Shown: positions 51,711 through 60,528 of the stretch, piece by piece
Layout of the letters: each line of letters begins with the position of its first letter
Numbering within the stretch: position 1 is the stretch's first letter
Source of the DNA: Streptomyces sp. DH37
GTDB taxonomy: Bacteria > Actinomycetota > Actinomycetes > Streptomycetales > Streptomycetaceae
Assembly (NCBI RefSeq): GCF_029813835.1
Contig: NZ_JARVKV010000004.1
Span: forward strand, 150,932-214,931
Length of the DNA stretch: 64,000 bases
Direction of reading: 5' to 3'
Notes under the pieces: generated by a model
The model's input: the letters and a program-made list of their open reading frames with translations, nothing else
Told to the model about the DNA's origin: nothing
The model's database searches: none
Translations under genes and position numbers: made by a program

Positions 51711-52100
51711 CGGCCCCGGCCCCACCGCCCGGTCCGCTGCCCGACCCACTACCCGGTCCGCTGCCCGGTCCGCCGCAGCGCGGGCGGCGGGGTGCGGGGA
51801 GCCCGACCTCCCCGTAGCGCCGGACGGCGCGCTGCGGCAGGCTCGCCCCCCCTGCCGCGCGCTCTCGCCACCCTCCGCCTTCGAAGCGGCGGTCGGGGAT
51901 CCGCTGTGGCGTGGATCACAAGATGCCGCATGGCGTTCGCCTGCGTTTCACAGCCCGTCAACCGCGATCATCTCTTCCGTGGGGGCAGGGTTTCCCCTCA
52001 CGGGCGAGCACCGGCGACGGGCCCGCGGAGCACGGCGGGACGGCCGGGCGGGACGGCGCGGCAGGACAGGGCGGCAGGACGGAGCGGCCGGGCGCCGGAG
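51711..52100. other. Gene-free region with short repeats
   Basis: About 390 bp with no supported gene. A 16-bp direct repeat CCCGGTCCGCTGCCCG occurs near 51728 and 51752, and GC-rich hairpins follow the small gene. The 51890-51990 segment is less GC-rich and may hold a minor promoter. The stop of the HEAT-repeat gene lies at 52101. Confidence 0.35.
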
Positions 52101-52694
52101 TCACAGCCTGCGCAGCGCCTCGTTGGCCGCCGCGCGCAGCTCCTCGCGCTCACGGGCGGCCAGCAGCACCAGCCGGGCCCGCGCGTCGCCCAGCGCCCCG
52201 AGCCCCTCCACGCAGGCGCGGGCCACCTGCCAGTGGTGGACGGGCCCGGCCAGCAGCCGGTCGAGGACGCGGATCAGGGTCGGCGCGGACAGCGGCGCGC
52301 GCAGGGCGGCCAGCAGCCTCACGGGGTGGAGCGCGTAGGAGGTGCGCAGTTCGTTGGTGGCCAGCGCCGCCGCGGCGCGGGCGGTGCGCGGGTCGTCCAG
52401 GCGTAACAGGGCGCGGGCGGCGGCGGCGCAGCGGGCCGGGTCGCGGTGGTTGAGCAGGAACACCAGCGTCTCGAAGGCCCGGCGGTCCCCGGCCCGGCCC
52501 AGGGTGCAGGCGGCCAGTTCCCGGGCCCACAACGGGCGGGCGGGGGCGGTGAGTTCGGCGGCCAGCGCGTCGCGGGCGGCGGGTGTGCCCCGCCGGGCCA
52601 GGGCGAGCAGCCGCCCGTACTCCTCCGGATCCGCCTCGGCCCTCAGCCGTTCCACCAGTTCACGGTCCACCGTGCCCGCCGTGTCCACCGGCAC
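52101..52694 (-). CDS. HEAT-repeat-like protein
   Basis: 197 aa composed of helical pairs: EEYGRLLALARRGTPAARDALAAEL, LWARELAACTLGRAGDRRAFETLVFLLNH, CAAAARALLRLDDPRTARAAAALA and VARACVEGLGALGDARARLVLLAAREREELRAAANEALRRL. This is the spacing of HEAT/PBS-lyase repeats, which form a curved protein-binding scaffold. No catalytic residue is seen. The start is GTG 52694, with GGGAGGTGG upstream; the longer frame has an unlikely Arg-rich leader. Confidence 0.8.
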   Translation of the reverse strand: MPVDTAGTVDRELVERLRAEADPEEYGRLLALARRGTPAARDALAAELTAPARPLWARELAACTLGRAGDRRAFETLVFLLNHRDPARCAAAARALLRLDDPRTARAAAALATNELRTSYALHPVRLLAALRAPLSAPTLIRVLDRLLAGPVHHWQVARACVEGLGALGDARARLVLLAAREREELRAAANEALRRL

Positions 52695-53011
52695 GCCACC
52701 TCCCTGTGGTATGCGCCACACCTCTGGAAGCGGTCTACCCTCTGGCATTCTTGTTACCCACAGGTTAGTTTGCTCATCGGAGCGGTACCACCGCTCGGTT
52801 GGACGGCCTGGTGACGCAGCCGTCCGACGTGCAGTCGGTTCAGCACACACGTACGCAGGTCGAGCACGGCCCCGGGACAGGGCCGCTCTCGCTCGTCTCA
52901 CACCCGCGTACGACGCGGGCCCGGCGCGGCCGCGCGCGCCCGCGTCCTCTCTCACCTCACCTCCTCTCCCCCGCAGTCGTCACCGTCTTCTCTCCTCCCT
53001 GGAGTCCCGTG
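52695..53011. promoter_or_regulatory. Divergent promoter region of the hydroxyacyl-CoA dehydrogenase gene
   Basis: 317 bp without a gene. A less GC-rich segment at 52735-52800 contains TTGTTACCCACAGGTTAG, an imperfect dyad with ACC and GGT arms around a CACA centre, which could be an operator. A repeat-rich GC segment follows. GGAG at 53000 serves as ribosome binding site for the ATG at 53012. Confidence 0.4.
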
Positions 53012-54796
53012 ATGGACCGTCCCACCCTCACCACTGTCGCCGTGGTCGGCCTCGGCACCATGGGCACCGGCATCGCCGAGGTCCTGGCCCGCGCGGGCCG
53101 CGAGGTCATCGGCATCGACACCGACGAGAACGCCGCCCGCCGGGCCGTCGCCGCCCTGGCGTCCTCCACCGCCCGCGCCGTGGAGCGCGAGCGGATCACC
53201 GAGCAGGAACGGCGGGACGCCCTCGCCCGCTTCCGCACCTTCTGCGACCTCCAGGCCGCGGCCGACGCGGACCTGGTCATCGAGGTCGTGCCGGAGGACT
53301 ACGCGCTCAAGCAGCGCGTCATCGCCGCGCTGGACGGCATCGTCAAGCCGGACGCCCTCATCGCCACCGGCACCAACGCCCTGTCGGTCACCCGGCTCGC
53401 CGCCGACTCCGCGCACCCCGAGCGCGTGCTGGGGATGCACTTCTTCAACCCCGCGCCCGCGATGAGGCTGGTGGAGATCGTCTCCTGCGTGCTGACCGCC
53501 CCCGAGGCGGTCGCCGCGGTCACCGATCTGGCCCTCGACCTGGGCAAGGAGCCGATCCCGGTCGGCGACCGGCCCGGCTTCGTCGCCGACGGCCTGCTGT
53601 TCGGCTACCTCAACCAGGCCGCGGCGATGTACGAGTCGCGGTACGCCACCCGCGAGGACATCGACGCGGCGATGCGGCTGGGCTGCGGTCTGCCGATGGG
53701 CCCGCTCGCCCTGCTGGACCTGATCGGCGTCGACACCGCCCGCACCGTGCTGGAGGCGATGTACGCCGAGTCCCGCGACCGGCTGCACGCGCCCGCGCCG
53801 ATCCTGGGCCAGCTCAGCGCCGCCGGCCTGACGGGGCGCAAGGCCGGGCGCGGCTTCTACACCTACGAGGCCCCGGGCTCGGCGACGGTCGTGCCGGACG
53901 CGCTGACCCCGGGCGAGGGCGGGTCGCCGGGCGCCGCGCGCGCGGTGCGCTCCGTCGGGGTGGCGGGCTCGGGCACCATGGCCAGCGGCATCGCCGAGGT
54001 GTTCGCCAAGGCCGGCTACGACGTGGTGCTGGTCGCCCGCGGCGACGAGAAGGCCCGCAAGGCCAAGGCCCGCATCGCCTCCTCGCTGGAGCGCTCGGTG
54101 CGGAAGGGGCGGATGAGCGCCGGGGCGCGGGACGAGGCGCTCGCCCGGGTCACCCCGGCCGGCTCGCTGGCCGCGCTGGCGCGGGTGGACCTGGCGGTCG
54201 AGGCGGTGGCCGAGGACCTGGAGGTCAAGAAGAGCCTGTTCGCGGCGCTGGACGAGGTGTGCAGGCCGGGCGCGGTGCTGGCCACCACCACCTCCTCGCT
54301 GCCGGTGGTCGCCTGCGCACGCGCCACCTCGCGCCCGCAGGACGTGATCGGCATGCACTTCTTCAACCCCGCGCCCGCGATGAAGCTGGTCGAGGTGGTG
54401 CGCACCGTCCTGACGGACGACGACGTGCACGCCACCGTGCGCGAGGTGTGCGCCGGGATCCGCAAGCACCCGGTGGACTGCGGCGACCGGGCGGGCTTCA
54501 TCGTCAACGCGCTGCTGTTCCCGTACCTGAACAACGCGGTCAAGATGGTGCAGGAGCACTACGCCGACATGGACGCCATCGACGCGGCCATGAAGCTCGG
54601 CGGCGGCTACCCGATGGGCCCGTTCGAACTGCTGGACGTGGTCGGTCTGGACGTCTCCCTGGCGATCGAGCGGGTGCTGCACGAGGAGTTCCGCGAGCCG
54701 GGCCTGGCCCCGGCGCCGCTGCTGGAGCACCTGGTCGCGGCGGGCTGCCTGGGGCGCAAGACCGGGCGCGGCTTCCGCGAGTACGCGAGGCGGTGA
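53012..54796 (+). CDS. Duplicated 3-hydroxyacyl-CoA dehydrogenase
   Basis: 594 aa made of two tandem copies of the ~290-residue 3-hydroxyacyl-CoA dehydrogenase unit. Each begins with an NAD-binding motif (VAVVGLGTMGTGIAEVL and VGVAGSGTMASGIAEVF) and contains the catalytic His region LGMHFFNPAPAMRLVEIV or IGMHFFNPAPAMKLVEVV, then a C-terminal domain (LPMGPLALLDLIGVD and YPMGPFELLDVVGLD). It oxidises 3-hydroxyacyl-CoA, or reduces acetoacetyl-CoA, with NAD(P). A TetR gene and the ethylmalonyl-CoA operon lie downstream, which fits a role in supplying hydroxybutyryl/crotonyl-CoA. The internal duplication allows one half to lose activity; both keep the key residues. Confidence 0.94.
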   Translation: MDRPTLTTVAVVGLGTMGTGIAEVLARAGREVIGIDTDENAARRAVAALASSTARAVERERITEQERRDALARFRTFCDLQAAADADLVIEVVPEDYALKQRVIAALDGIVKPDALIATGTNALSVTRLAADSAHPERVLGMHFFNPAPAMRLVEIVSCVLTAPEAVAAVTDLALDLGKEPIPVGDRPGFVADGLLFGYLNQAAAMYESRYATREDIDAAMRLGCGLPMGPLALLDLIGVDTARTVLEAMYAESRDRLHAPAPILGQLSAAGLTGRKAGRGFYTYEAPGSATVVPDALTPGEGGSPGAARAVRSVGVAGSGTMASGIAEVFAKAGYDVVLVARGDEKARKAKARIASSLERSVRKGRMSAGARDEALARVTPAGSLAALARVDLAVEAVAEDLEVKKSLFAALDEVCRPGAVLATTTSSLPVVACARATSRPQDVIGMHFFNPAPAMKLVEVVRTVLTDDDVHATVREVCAGIRKHPVDCGDRAGFIVNALLFPYLNNAVKMVQEHYADMDAIDAAMKLGGGYPMGPFELLDVVGLDVSLAIERVLHEEFREPGLAPAPLLEHLVAAGCLGRKTGRGFREYARR

Positions 54797-54903
54797 GCCC
54801 GGCGGACCCGGCGTTCCCACCCCGCGCGGACTCCGGGTGGGGTGGGCTGCTGGACCCCGGCGGCCCACCCGTCGCCGGCGGTGCGCCGTGTAACGTTCCC
54901 CAC

Positions 54904-55698
54904 ATGTCCCAGTCCGTGCAGTCCGCCCGTCCGAACGTGCCGAGCCAGCGCCTGAAGATGCGTCGCGAGCTGGCCGCCGCCGCGATGGAACTCTTCGCCA
55001 CCAAGGGCTACGAGGAGACCACGGTCGACGAGATCGCGGCCGCGGCCGGGGTGGCCCGGCGCACCTTCTTCCGGCACTTCCGCTCCAAGGAAGAGGCCAT
55101 CTTCCCGGACCACGACGACACCCTGGAGCGCGCCAAGGCCGTGCTCGACGCGGCGCCCGCCCACGAGAACCCGCTGGACACCGTGTGCCGGGGCATCAAG
55201 GAGGTCATGAAGATGTACGCGGCCTCCCCGGCGGTCTCGGTCGAGCGCTACCGGCTCACCCGCGAGGTCCCCACCCTGCGGGAGCGGGAGATCGCGTCGG
55301 TGGCCCGCTACGAGCGGCTGTTCACGCGCTACCTGCTGGGCCACTTCGACGAGTCGGCCGTGGCCCACCGGGACGGCGACGAGGCCGGCCTCGACGAGCC
55401 GCTGCTGGCCGAGGTGGCCGCGTCGGCGGTGGTCACCGCGCACAACCACGTGCTGCGGCGCTGGCTGCGCGCGGGCGGCCGGGGCGATGTGGAGGCGCAG
55501 CTCGACCGGGCCTTCGCCACCGTGCGGCGGACCTTCGGCACCGGCTTCGTCGCCGGCCGCGCGGCGGCCGACCAGCCGCCCCCGGCCGCCGCGGTGGCCC
55601 GCGAGGAGGGAAGCGGGGTGCTGGTGACGGTGGCGCGCACCGACGCCCCGCTGGACCAGGTGATGCGCACGATCGAGGAGGCCCTGCGGCGGGGCTGA
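54904..55698 (+). CDS. TetR-family regulator
   Basis: 264 aa. The N-terminal helix-turn-helix (about 22-65) reads RRELAAAAMELFATKGYEETTVDEIAAAAGVARRTFFRHFRSKEEAIF, the classic TetR pattern. The rest is a helical ligand-binding domain with a long C-terminal extension (about 200-264). The ligand is unknown. Its position between the hydroxyacyl-CoA dehydrogenase gene and ccr, with two dyads in the ccr promoter, makes it the natural candidate regulator of the ethylmalonyl-CoA genes; acyl-CoA sensing is inferred. Confidence 0.93.
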   Translation: MSQSVQSARPNVPSQRLKMRRELAAAAMELFATKGYEETTVDEIAAAAGVARRTFFRHFRSKEEAIFPDHDDTLERAKAVLDAAPAHENPLDTVCRGIKEVMKMYAASPAVSVERYRLTREVPTLREREIASVARYERLFTRYLLGHFDESAVAHRDGDEAGLDEPLLAEVAASAVVTAHNHVLRRWLRAGGRGDVEAQLDRAFATVRRTFGTGFVAGRAAADQPPPAAAVAREEGSGVLVTVARTDAPLDQVMRTIEEALRRG

Positions 55699-55773
55699 GC
55701 ACCACACGAAGCACCGAACGCGGACACGAGCAGGCATAAGTACACATAAGCGCACACAAGCGAGTAGAGACAC

Positions 55774-55802
55774 AAGGCCGCCCCCTCCAGGGGGCGGCCT
55801 TT
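55774..55802 (+). terminator. Intrinsic terminator after the TetR gene
   Basis: A 13-bp stem built on GGCCGCCCCCT/AGGGGGCGGCC, extended by AA/TT pairs, with a 2-nt CC loop and followed by TTT. It isolates the ccr promoter from upstream transcription. Confidence 0.85.
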
Positions 55803-55845
55803 CCCGCTCATGCGTGCACTCCCGATGACAGGTGAGGGAAATTCT

Positions 55846-55888
55846 TGGCACGCAGTGTCTTGTGTGCTGGCACGCAGTGCCATAACGT
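55846..55888 (+). promoter_or_regulatory. ccr operon promoter with paired operator dyads
   Basis: TGGCACGCAGTG occurs twice (55846-55857 and 55868-55879), exactly 22 bp apart. The second is within the perfect dyad GGCACGCAGTGCC (55869-55881) and the first within GGCACGCAGTGTC, one base from perfect. A promoter TTGTGT (55860-55865), 17-bp spacer, TAACGT (55883-55888) overlaps both, so a bound repressor would block RNA polymerase. The 185-nt leader that follows has no gene. Confidence 0.6.
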
Positions 55889-56073
55889 GACCGGTGTCCG
55901 GGCACTGTCCCCGCGGTCACTGCCGCGCGTCCGGGCGCCTGCGTCACAGGCACCTTCAGCGCTACCGCGCCGAGCCGCAGCACCACCGCCGAACCGACGG
56001 CACAGCAGCTCAGAGACCGAAGAAGACCCCAGCGACCCCTCAAGCGTCCCCGAACGCTCGCCGGAGGCCCCAC

Positions 56074-57411
56074 ATGAAGGAAATCCTGGACGCGATCCTC
56101 GCGTCGGACAGCAAGCCCGCGGACTTCGCCAACCTGGCACTGCCCGAGTCCTACCGCGCGGTGACCGTGCACAAGGACGAGGCCGGCATGTTCGAGGGCC
56201 TGCCCACCCGGGAGAAGGACCCGCGCAAGTCCCTGCACCTGGACGAGGTGCCCGTGCCGGAGCTGGGCCCCGGCGAGGCCCTGGTGGCGGTCATGGCCTC
56301 CTCGGTGAACTACAACTCGGTGTGGACCTCGATCTTCGAGCCGGTGTCGACCTTCGGCTTCCTGGAGCGCTACGGGCGCACCTCGGAGCTGGCCAGGCGC
56401 CACGACCTGCCGTACCACGTCATCGGCTCCGACCTGGCGGGCGTGGTGCTGCGCACCGGCCCCGGCGTCAACGCCTGGCAGCCCGGCGACGAGGTCGTCG
56501 CCCACTGCCTGTCGGTGGAGCTGGAGAACGCCGACGGCCACAACGACACCATGCTCGACCCCGAGCAGCGCATCTGGGGCTTCGAGACCAACTTCGGCGG
56601 CCTGGCCGAGATCGCGCTGGTGAAGTCCAACCAGCTCATGCCCAAGCCCGCCCACCTGTCCTGGGAGGAGGCCGCCGCCCCCGGCCTGGTGAACTCCACC
56701 GCCTACCGGCAGCTGGTCTCCCGCAACGGCGCCGGCATGAAGCAGGGCGACAACGTGCTGATCTGGGGCGCCTCCGGCGGCCTGGGCTCCTACGCCACCC
56801 AGTTCGCGCTGGCCGGCGGCGCCAACCCCATCTGCGTGGTCTCCTCCCCGGCCAAGGCCGCCATCTGCCGCGCCATGGGCGCCGAGGCGGTCATCGACCG
56901 CTCGGCCGAGGGCTACCGGTTCTGGAAGGACGAGAACACCCAGGACCCGAAGGAGTGGAAGCGCTTCGGCAAGCGCATCCGCGAGCTGACCGGCGGCGAG
57001 GACGTGGACATCGTCTTCGAGCACCCGGGCCGCGAGACCTTCGGCGCGTCCGTCTACGTCACCCGCAAGGGCGGCACCATCACCACCTGCGCCTCCACCT
57101 CCGGCTACATGCACAGCTACGACAACCGCTACCTGTGGATGTCGCTGAAGCGCATCATCGGCTCCCACTTCGCCAACTACCGCGAGGCCTGGGAGGCCAA
57201 CCGCCTGATCGCCAAGGGGAAGATCCACCCCACGCTGTCGAAGACGTACTCGCTGGAGGAGACCGGCCAGGCCGCCCACGACGTGCACCGCAACGCCCAC
57301 CAGGGCAAGGTCGGCGTGCTGTGCCTCGCGCCGCAGGAGGGCATGGGCGTGCGCGACCAGGAGACGCGGGCCAAGCACATCGACGCCATCAACCGCTTCC
57401 GGAACGTCTGA
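56074..57411 (+). CDS. ccr: Crotonyl-CoA carboxylase/reductase
   Basis: 445 aa. Catalyses NADPH-dependent reductive carboxylation of crotonyl-CoA to (2S)-ethylmalonyl-CoA, the entry step of the ethylmalonyl-CoA pathway and a source of ethylmalonyl extender units. MDR fold: N-terminal VPVPELGPGEALVAVMASSVNYNSVW, WGFETNFGGLAEI with VNSTAYRQLVS, the nucleotide motif VLIWGASGGLGSYATQFALAGGANPICVVSS, and the family-specific late parts FEHPGRETFGASVYV and IGSHFANYREAWEANRLI. CCGGAGG precedes ATG 56074. First gene of an operon; meaA follows after 7 bp. Confidence 0.97.
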   Translation: MKEILDAILASDSKPADFANLALPESYRAVTVHKDEAGMFEGLPTREKDPRKSLHLDEVPVPELGPGEALVAVMASSVNYNSVWTSIFEPVSTFGFLERYGRTSELARRHDLPYHVIGSDLAGVVLRTGPGVNAWQPGDEVVAHCLSVELENADGHNDTMLDPEQRIWGFETNFGGLAEIALVKSNQLMPKPAHLSWEEAAAPGLVNSTAYRQLVSRNGAGMKQGDNVLIWGASGGLGSYATQFALAGGANPICVVSSPAKAAICRAMGAEAVIDRSAEGYRFWKDENTQDPKEWKRFGKRIRELTGGEDVDIVFEHPGRETFGASVYVTRKGGTITTCASTSGYMHSYDNRYLWMSLKRIIGSHFANYREAWEANRLIAKGKIHPTLSKTYSLEETGQAAHDVHRNAHQGKVGVLCLAPQEGMGVRDQETRAKHIDAINRFRNV

Positions 57412-57418
57412 GGACCCC

Positions 57419-59431
57419 ATGGCAGAGCGCCAGAAAGACCGTCCGTGGCTCATGCGGACGTACGCCGGCCACTCCACGGCCGAGGCGTCCAACGAGCTGT
57501 ACCGGCGCAACCTCGCCAAGGGCCAGACCGGCCTGTCGGTCGCGTTCGACCTGCCCACGCAGACCGGCTACGACCCCGACCACGTCCTCGCCCGCGGCGA
57601 GGTCGGCCGGGTCGGGGTCCCGGTCAGCCACCTCGGGGACATGCGCCGGCTGTTCCAGGACATCCCCCTGGAGCGGATGAACACCTCGATGACCATCAAC
57701 GCCACCGCCATGTGGCTGCTGGCGCTGTACCAGGTGGTCGCCGAGGAGCAGGGCGCGGACGTCTCCAGGCTGTCGGGGACGACGCAGAACGACATCGTCA
57801 AGGAGTACCTCTCGCGCGGGACGCACGTCTTCCCGCCGGGCCCCTCCCTGCGGCTGACCACCGACACCATCGCCTACACCGTGGCGAACATGCCCAGGTG
57901 GAACCCGATCAACATCTGCAGCTACCACCTGCAGGAGGCCGGGGCCACACCCGTCCAGGAGATCGCGTACGCCATGTCCACCGCCATCGCGGTGCTGGAC
58001 GCGGTGCGCGACTCCGGGCAGGTGCCGCGGGAGCGGATGGGCGACGTCGTCGGCCGGATCTCCTTCTTCGTCAACGCGGGCGTCCGCTTCGTCGAGGAGA
58101 TGTGCAAGATGCGGGCCTTCACCCGCATCTGGGACGGGATCACGCGCGAGCGGTACGGGATCGAGGACCCCCGGCACCGCCGCTTCCGCTACGGCGTCCA
58201 GGTCAACTCCCTCGGGCTGACCGAGGCGCAGCCGGAGAACAACGTCCAGCGGATCGTGCTGGAGATGCTGGCCGTCACCCTCTCCAAGGACGCCCGCGCC
58301 CGCGCCGTGCAGCTGCCCGCCTGGAACGAGGCCCTCGGCCTGCCCAGACCCTGGGACCAGCAGTGGTCGCTGCGCATCCAGCAGGTCCTCGCCCACGAGA
58401 GCGACCTGCTGGAGTACGACGACCTGTTCGCCGGGTCGCACGTGGTCGAGGCGAGGACCGCCGAGCTGGCCGAGGGCGCGCTCGCCGAGATCGAGCGCAT
58501 CCAGGAGATGGGCGGCGCCATGGCCGCCGTGGAGTCCGGCTACCTGAAGTCGCAGCTGGTCGCCTCGCACGCCGAGCGCCGGGCCCGCATCGAGTCCGGC
58601 GAGGAGAAGATCGTCGGGGTCAACTGCTTCGAGTCCACCGAGCCCAACCCGCTCACCGCCGACCTGGACGCGGCCATCATGACCGTGGACCCGGCGGTGG
58701 AGCGGAACGTCGTCGCGGCCCTCCAGCGGTGGCGCGACGGACGGGACGAGGCCCGCGCCCACCAGGCGCTCGCCGAGCTGAAGCGGATCGCCGCGGGCGA
58801 CGGCAACCTGATGCCGGCCACCCTGGAGTGCGTCCGGGCCGGGGTGACCACCGGCGAGTGGGCCTGGGCGCTGCGGGACGTCTTCGGCGAGTACCGGGCC
58901 CCCACCGGGGTGAGCTCGGCGCCGGTGGCCACCCCCGCCGAGGAGGGCTCGCGGCTGGCCGGGGTGCGCCGCAGGGTGGAGGCCACCGCCGCCGAGCTGG
59001 GCTGCGGCAGGCTGCGCCTGCTGGTGGGCAAGCCCGGTCTGGACGGGCACAGCAACGGGGCCGAGCAGATCGCCGTACGGGCCCGCGACGCGGGCTTCGA
59101 GGTGGTCTACCAGGGCATCCGGCTCACCCCCGAGCAGATCGTCTCGGCGGCCGTCGCCGAGGACGTGCACTGCGTGGGGCTGTCCATCCTCTCCGGCTCG
59201 CACGCCGAGCTGGTGCCCGACGTGCTGGACCGGCTGCGCCGGGCGGGCGTGGACGACGTGCCCGTCGTCGTCGGCGGCATCATCCCGCGCGCCGACGCCG
59301 AGGCGCTGCGCTCCGTCGGCGTCGCGGCGGTCTTCACCCCGAAGGACTTCGGCATCACGGAGATCATCGGCCGTATCGTCGACGAGATCCGCACCGCGAA
59401 CAGGCTCGACCCTCTGGAGGTCCCCGCATGA
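57419..59431 (+). CDS. meaA: Ethylmalonyl-CoA mutase (B12-dependent)
   Basis: 670 aa. Adenosylcobalamin-dependent mutase converting (2R)-ethylmalonyl-CoA to (2S)-methylsuccinyl-CoA. The catalytic TIM barrel carries RTYAGHSTAEASNELYRRNLAKGQTGLSVAFDLPTQTGYD, with later SRLSGTTQNDIVKEY and ICSYHLQEAGATPVQEIAYAM. The C-terminal B12 domain has the LVGKPGLDGHSNGAEQIAVRARDAGFEVVYQGI cobalamin motif (DxHxxG) and SILSGSHAEL. No chaperone gene is adjacent. The stop overlaps the start of the lyase gene by ATGA, showing operon translation coupling. Confidence 0.96.
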   Translation: MAERQKDRPWLMRTYAGHSTAEASNELYRRNLAKGQTGLSVAFDLPTQTGYDPDHVLARGEVGRVGVPVSHLGDMRRLFQDIPLERMNTSMTINATAMWLLALYQVVAEEQGADVSRLSGTTQNDIVKEYLSRGTHVFPPGPSLRLTTDTIAYTVANMPRWNPINICSYHLQEAGATPVQEIAYAMSTAIAVLDAVRDSGQVPRERMGDVVGRISFFVNAGVRFVEEMCKMRAFTRIWDGITRERYGIEDPRHRRFRYGVQVNSLGLTEAQPENNVQRIVLEMLAVTLSKDARARAVQLPAWNEALGLPRPWDQQWSLRIQQVLAHESDLLEYDDLFAGSHVVEARTAELAEGALAEIERIQEMGGAMAAVESGYLKSQLVASHAERRARIESGEEKIVGVNCFESTEPNPLTADLDAAIMTVDPAVERNVVAALQRWRDGRDEARAHQALAELKRIAAGDGNLMPATLECVRAGVTTGEWAWALRDVFGEYRAPTGVSSAPVATPAEEGSRLAGVRRRVEATAAELGCGRLRLLVGKPGLDGHSNGAEQIAVRARDAGFEVVYQGIRLTPEQIVSAAVAEDVHCVGLSILSGSHAELVPDVLDRLRRAGVDDVPVVVGGIIPRADAEALRSVGVAAVFTPKDFGITEIIGRIVDEIRTANRLDPLEVPA

Positions 59432-60414
59432 CGTCCCACCCGAGTGCGCCCGCGACGCCGGTGAACCGGCTGCGTCCCCGCCGCTCCTGCCTCGCGGTGC
59501 CGGGGAGCAATCCCCGCTTCCTGGAGAAGGCCCAGGGTCTCCCCGCCGACCAGGTCTTCCTGGACCTGGAGGACGCCTGCGCCCCGCTGGCCAAGCCCGA
59601 GGCCCGGCACACCATCGTGAAGTTCCTCAACGAGGGCGACTGGACGGGCAAGACCAGGGTCGTGCGCGTCAACGACTGGACCACCCACTGGACGTACCGC
59701 GACGTCGTCACGGTCGTCGAGGGCGCCGGTCCCAACCTGGACTGCATCATGCTGCCGAAGGTCCAGGACGCCTCCCAGGTCACGGCGCTGGACCTGCTGC
59801 TGACCCAGATCGAGAAGACGATGGGCTTCGAGGTCGGCCGCATCGGCATCGAGGCGCAGATCGAGAACGCCAAGGGCCTGGTGAACGTCGACGAGATCGC
59901 CGCCGCCTCGCCGCGGCTGGAGACGATCATCTTCGGCCCGGCCGACTTCATGGCCTCCATCAACATGAAGTCCCTGGTCGTGGGCGAGCAGCCGCCCGGT
60001 TACCCGGCGGACGCGTACCACTACATCCTGATGCGCATCCTGATGGCCGCCCGCACCCACAACCTCCAGGCGATCGACGGCCCCTACCTGCAGATCAAGA
60101 ACGTGGACGGCTTCCGGGCCGTCGCCCGGCGCGCCGCGGCCCTCGGCTTCGACGGCAAGTGGGTGCTGCACCCGGGCCAGGTGGACGCCGCCAACGAGGT
60201 CTTCTCCCCCTCCCAGGAGGACTACGACCACGCCGAGCTGATCCTGGACGCCTACGAGTACTTCACCTCCGAGGCGGGCGGCAGGAAGGGCTCGGCGATG
60301 CTCGGCGACGAGATGATCGACGAGGCCAGCCGGAAGATGGCGCTGGTCATCGCGGGCAAGGGCCGGGCCGCCGGCATGGAGCGGACCTCGAAGTTCGAGC
60401 CGCCGGCCGCCTGA
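59428..60414 (+). CDS. Beta-methylmalyl-CoA/malyl-CoA lyase (CitE superfamily)
   Basis: 328 aa. HpcH/HpaI-CitE-type aldolase that splits beta-methylmalyl-CoA to propionyl-CoA and glyoxylate. Features: RRSCLAVPGSNPRFLEKAQGLPADQVFLDLEDA (metal and substrate region), IGIEAQIENAKGLVNVDEIA (catalytic Glu cluster), TIIFGPADFMASINMKSLVVGEQPPGYPADAYHYIL and a DGKWVLHPGQVDAANEVFSPSQEDYDHA C-terminal lid. Operon context (ccr-meaA upstream, hydratase downstream) supports the ethylmalonyl-CoA assignment over citrate lyase. Confidence 0.94.
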   Translation: MTSHPSAPATPVNRLRPRRSCLAVPGSNPRFLEKAQGLPADQVFLDLEDACAPLAKPEARHTIVKFLNEGDWTGKTRVVRVNDWTTHWTYRDVVTVVEGAGPNLDCIMLPKVQDASQVTALDLLLTQIEKTMGFEVGRIGIEAQIENAKGLVNVDEIAAASPRLETIIFGPADFMASINMKSLVVGEQPPGYPADAYHYILMRILMAARTHNLQAIDGPYLQIKNVDGFRAVARRAAALGFDGKWVLHPGQVDAANEVFSPSQEDYDHAELILDAYEYFTSEAGGRKGSAMLGDEMIDEASRKMALVIAGKGRAAGMERTSKFEPPAA

Positions 60415-60528
60415 CCCCCACCACCGCGGGCCGCTCCCGGGCTCCCCGCGCCCCCTTCCCGGGGGCGGGGCCGGGGGCGGCCCGGCCCGGTCACCCGCCC
60501 GCACACCACACCCACGGAGAGTCACACC

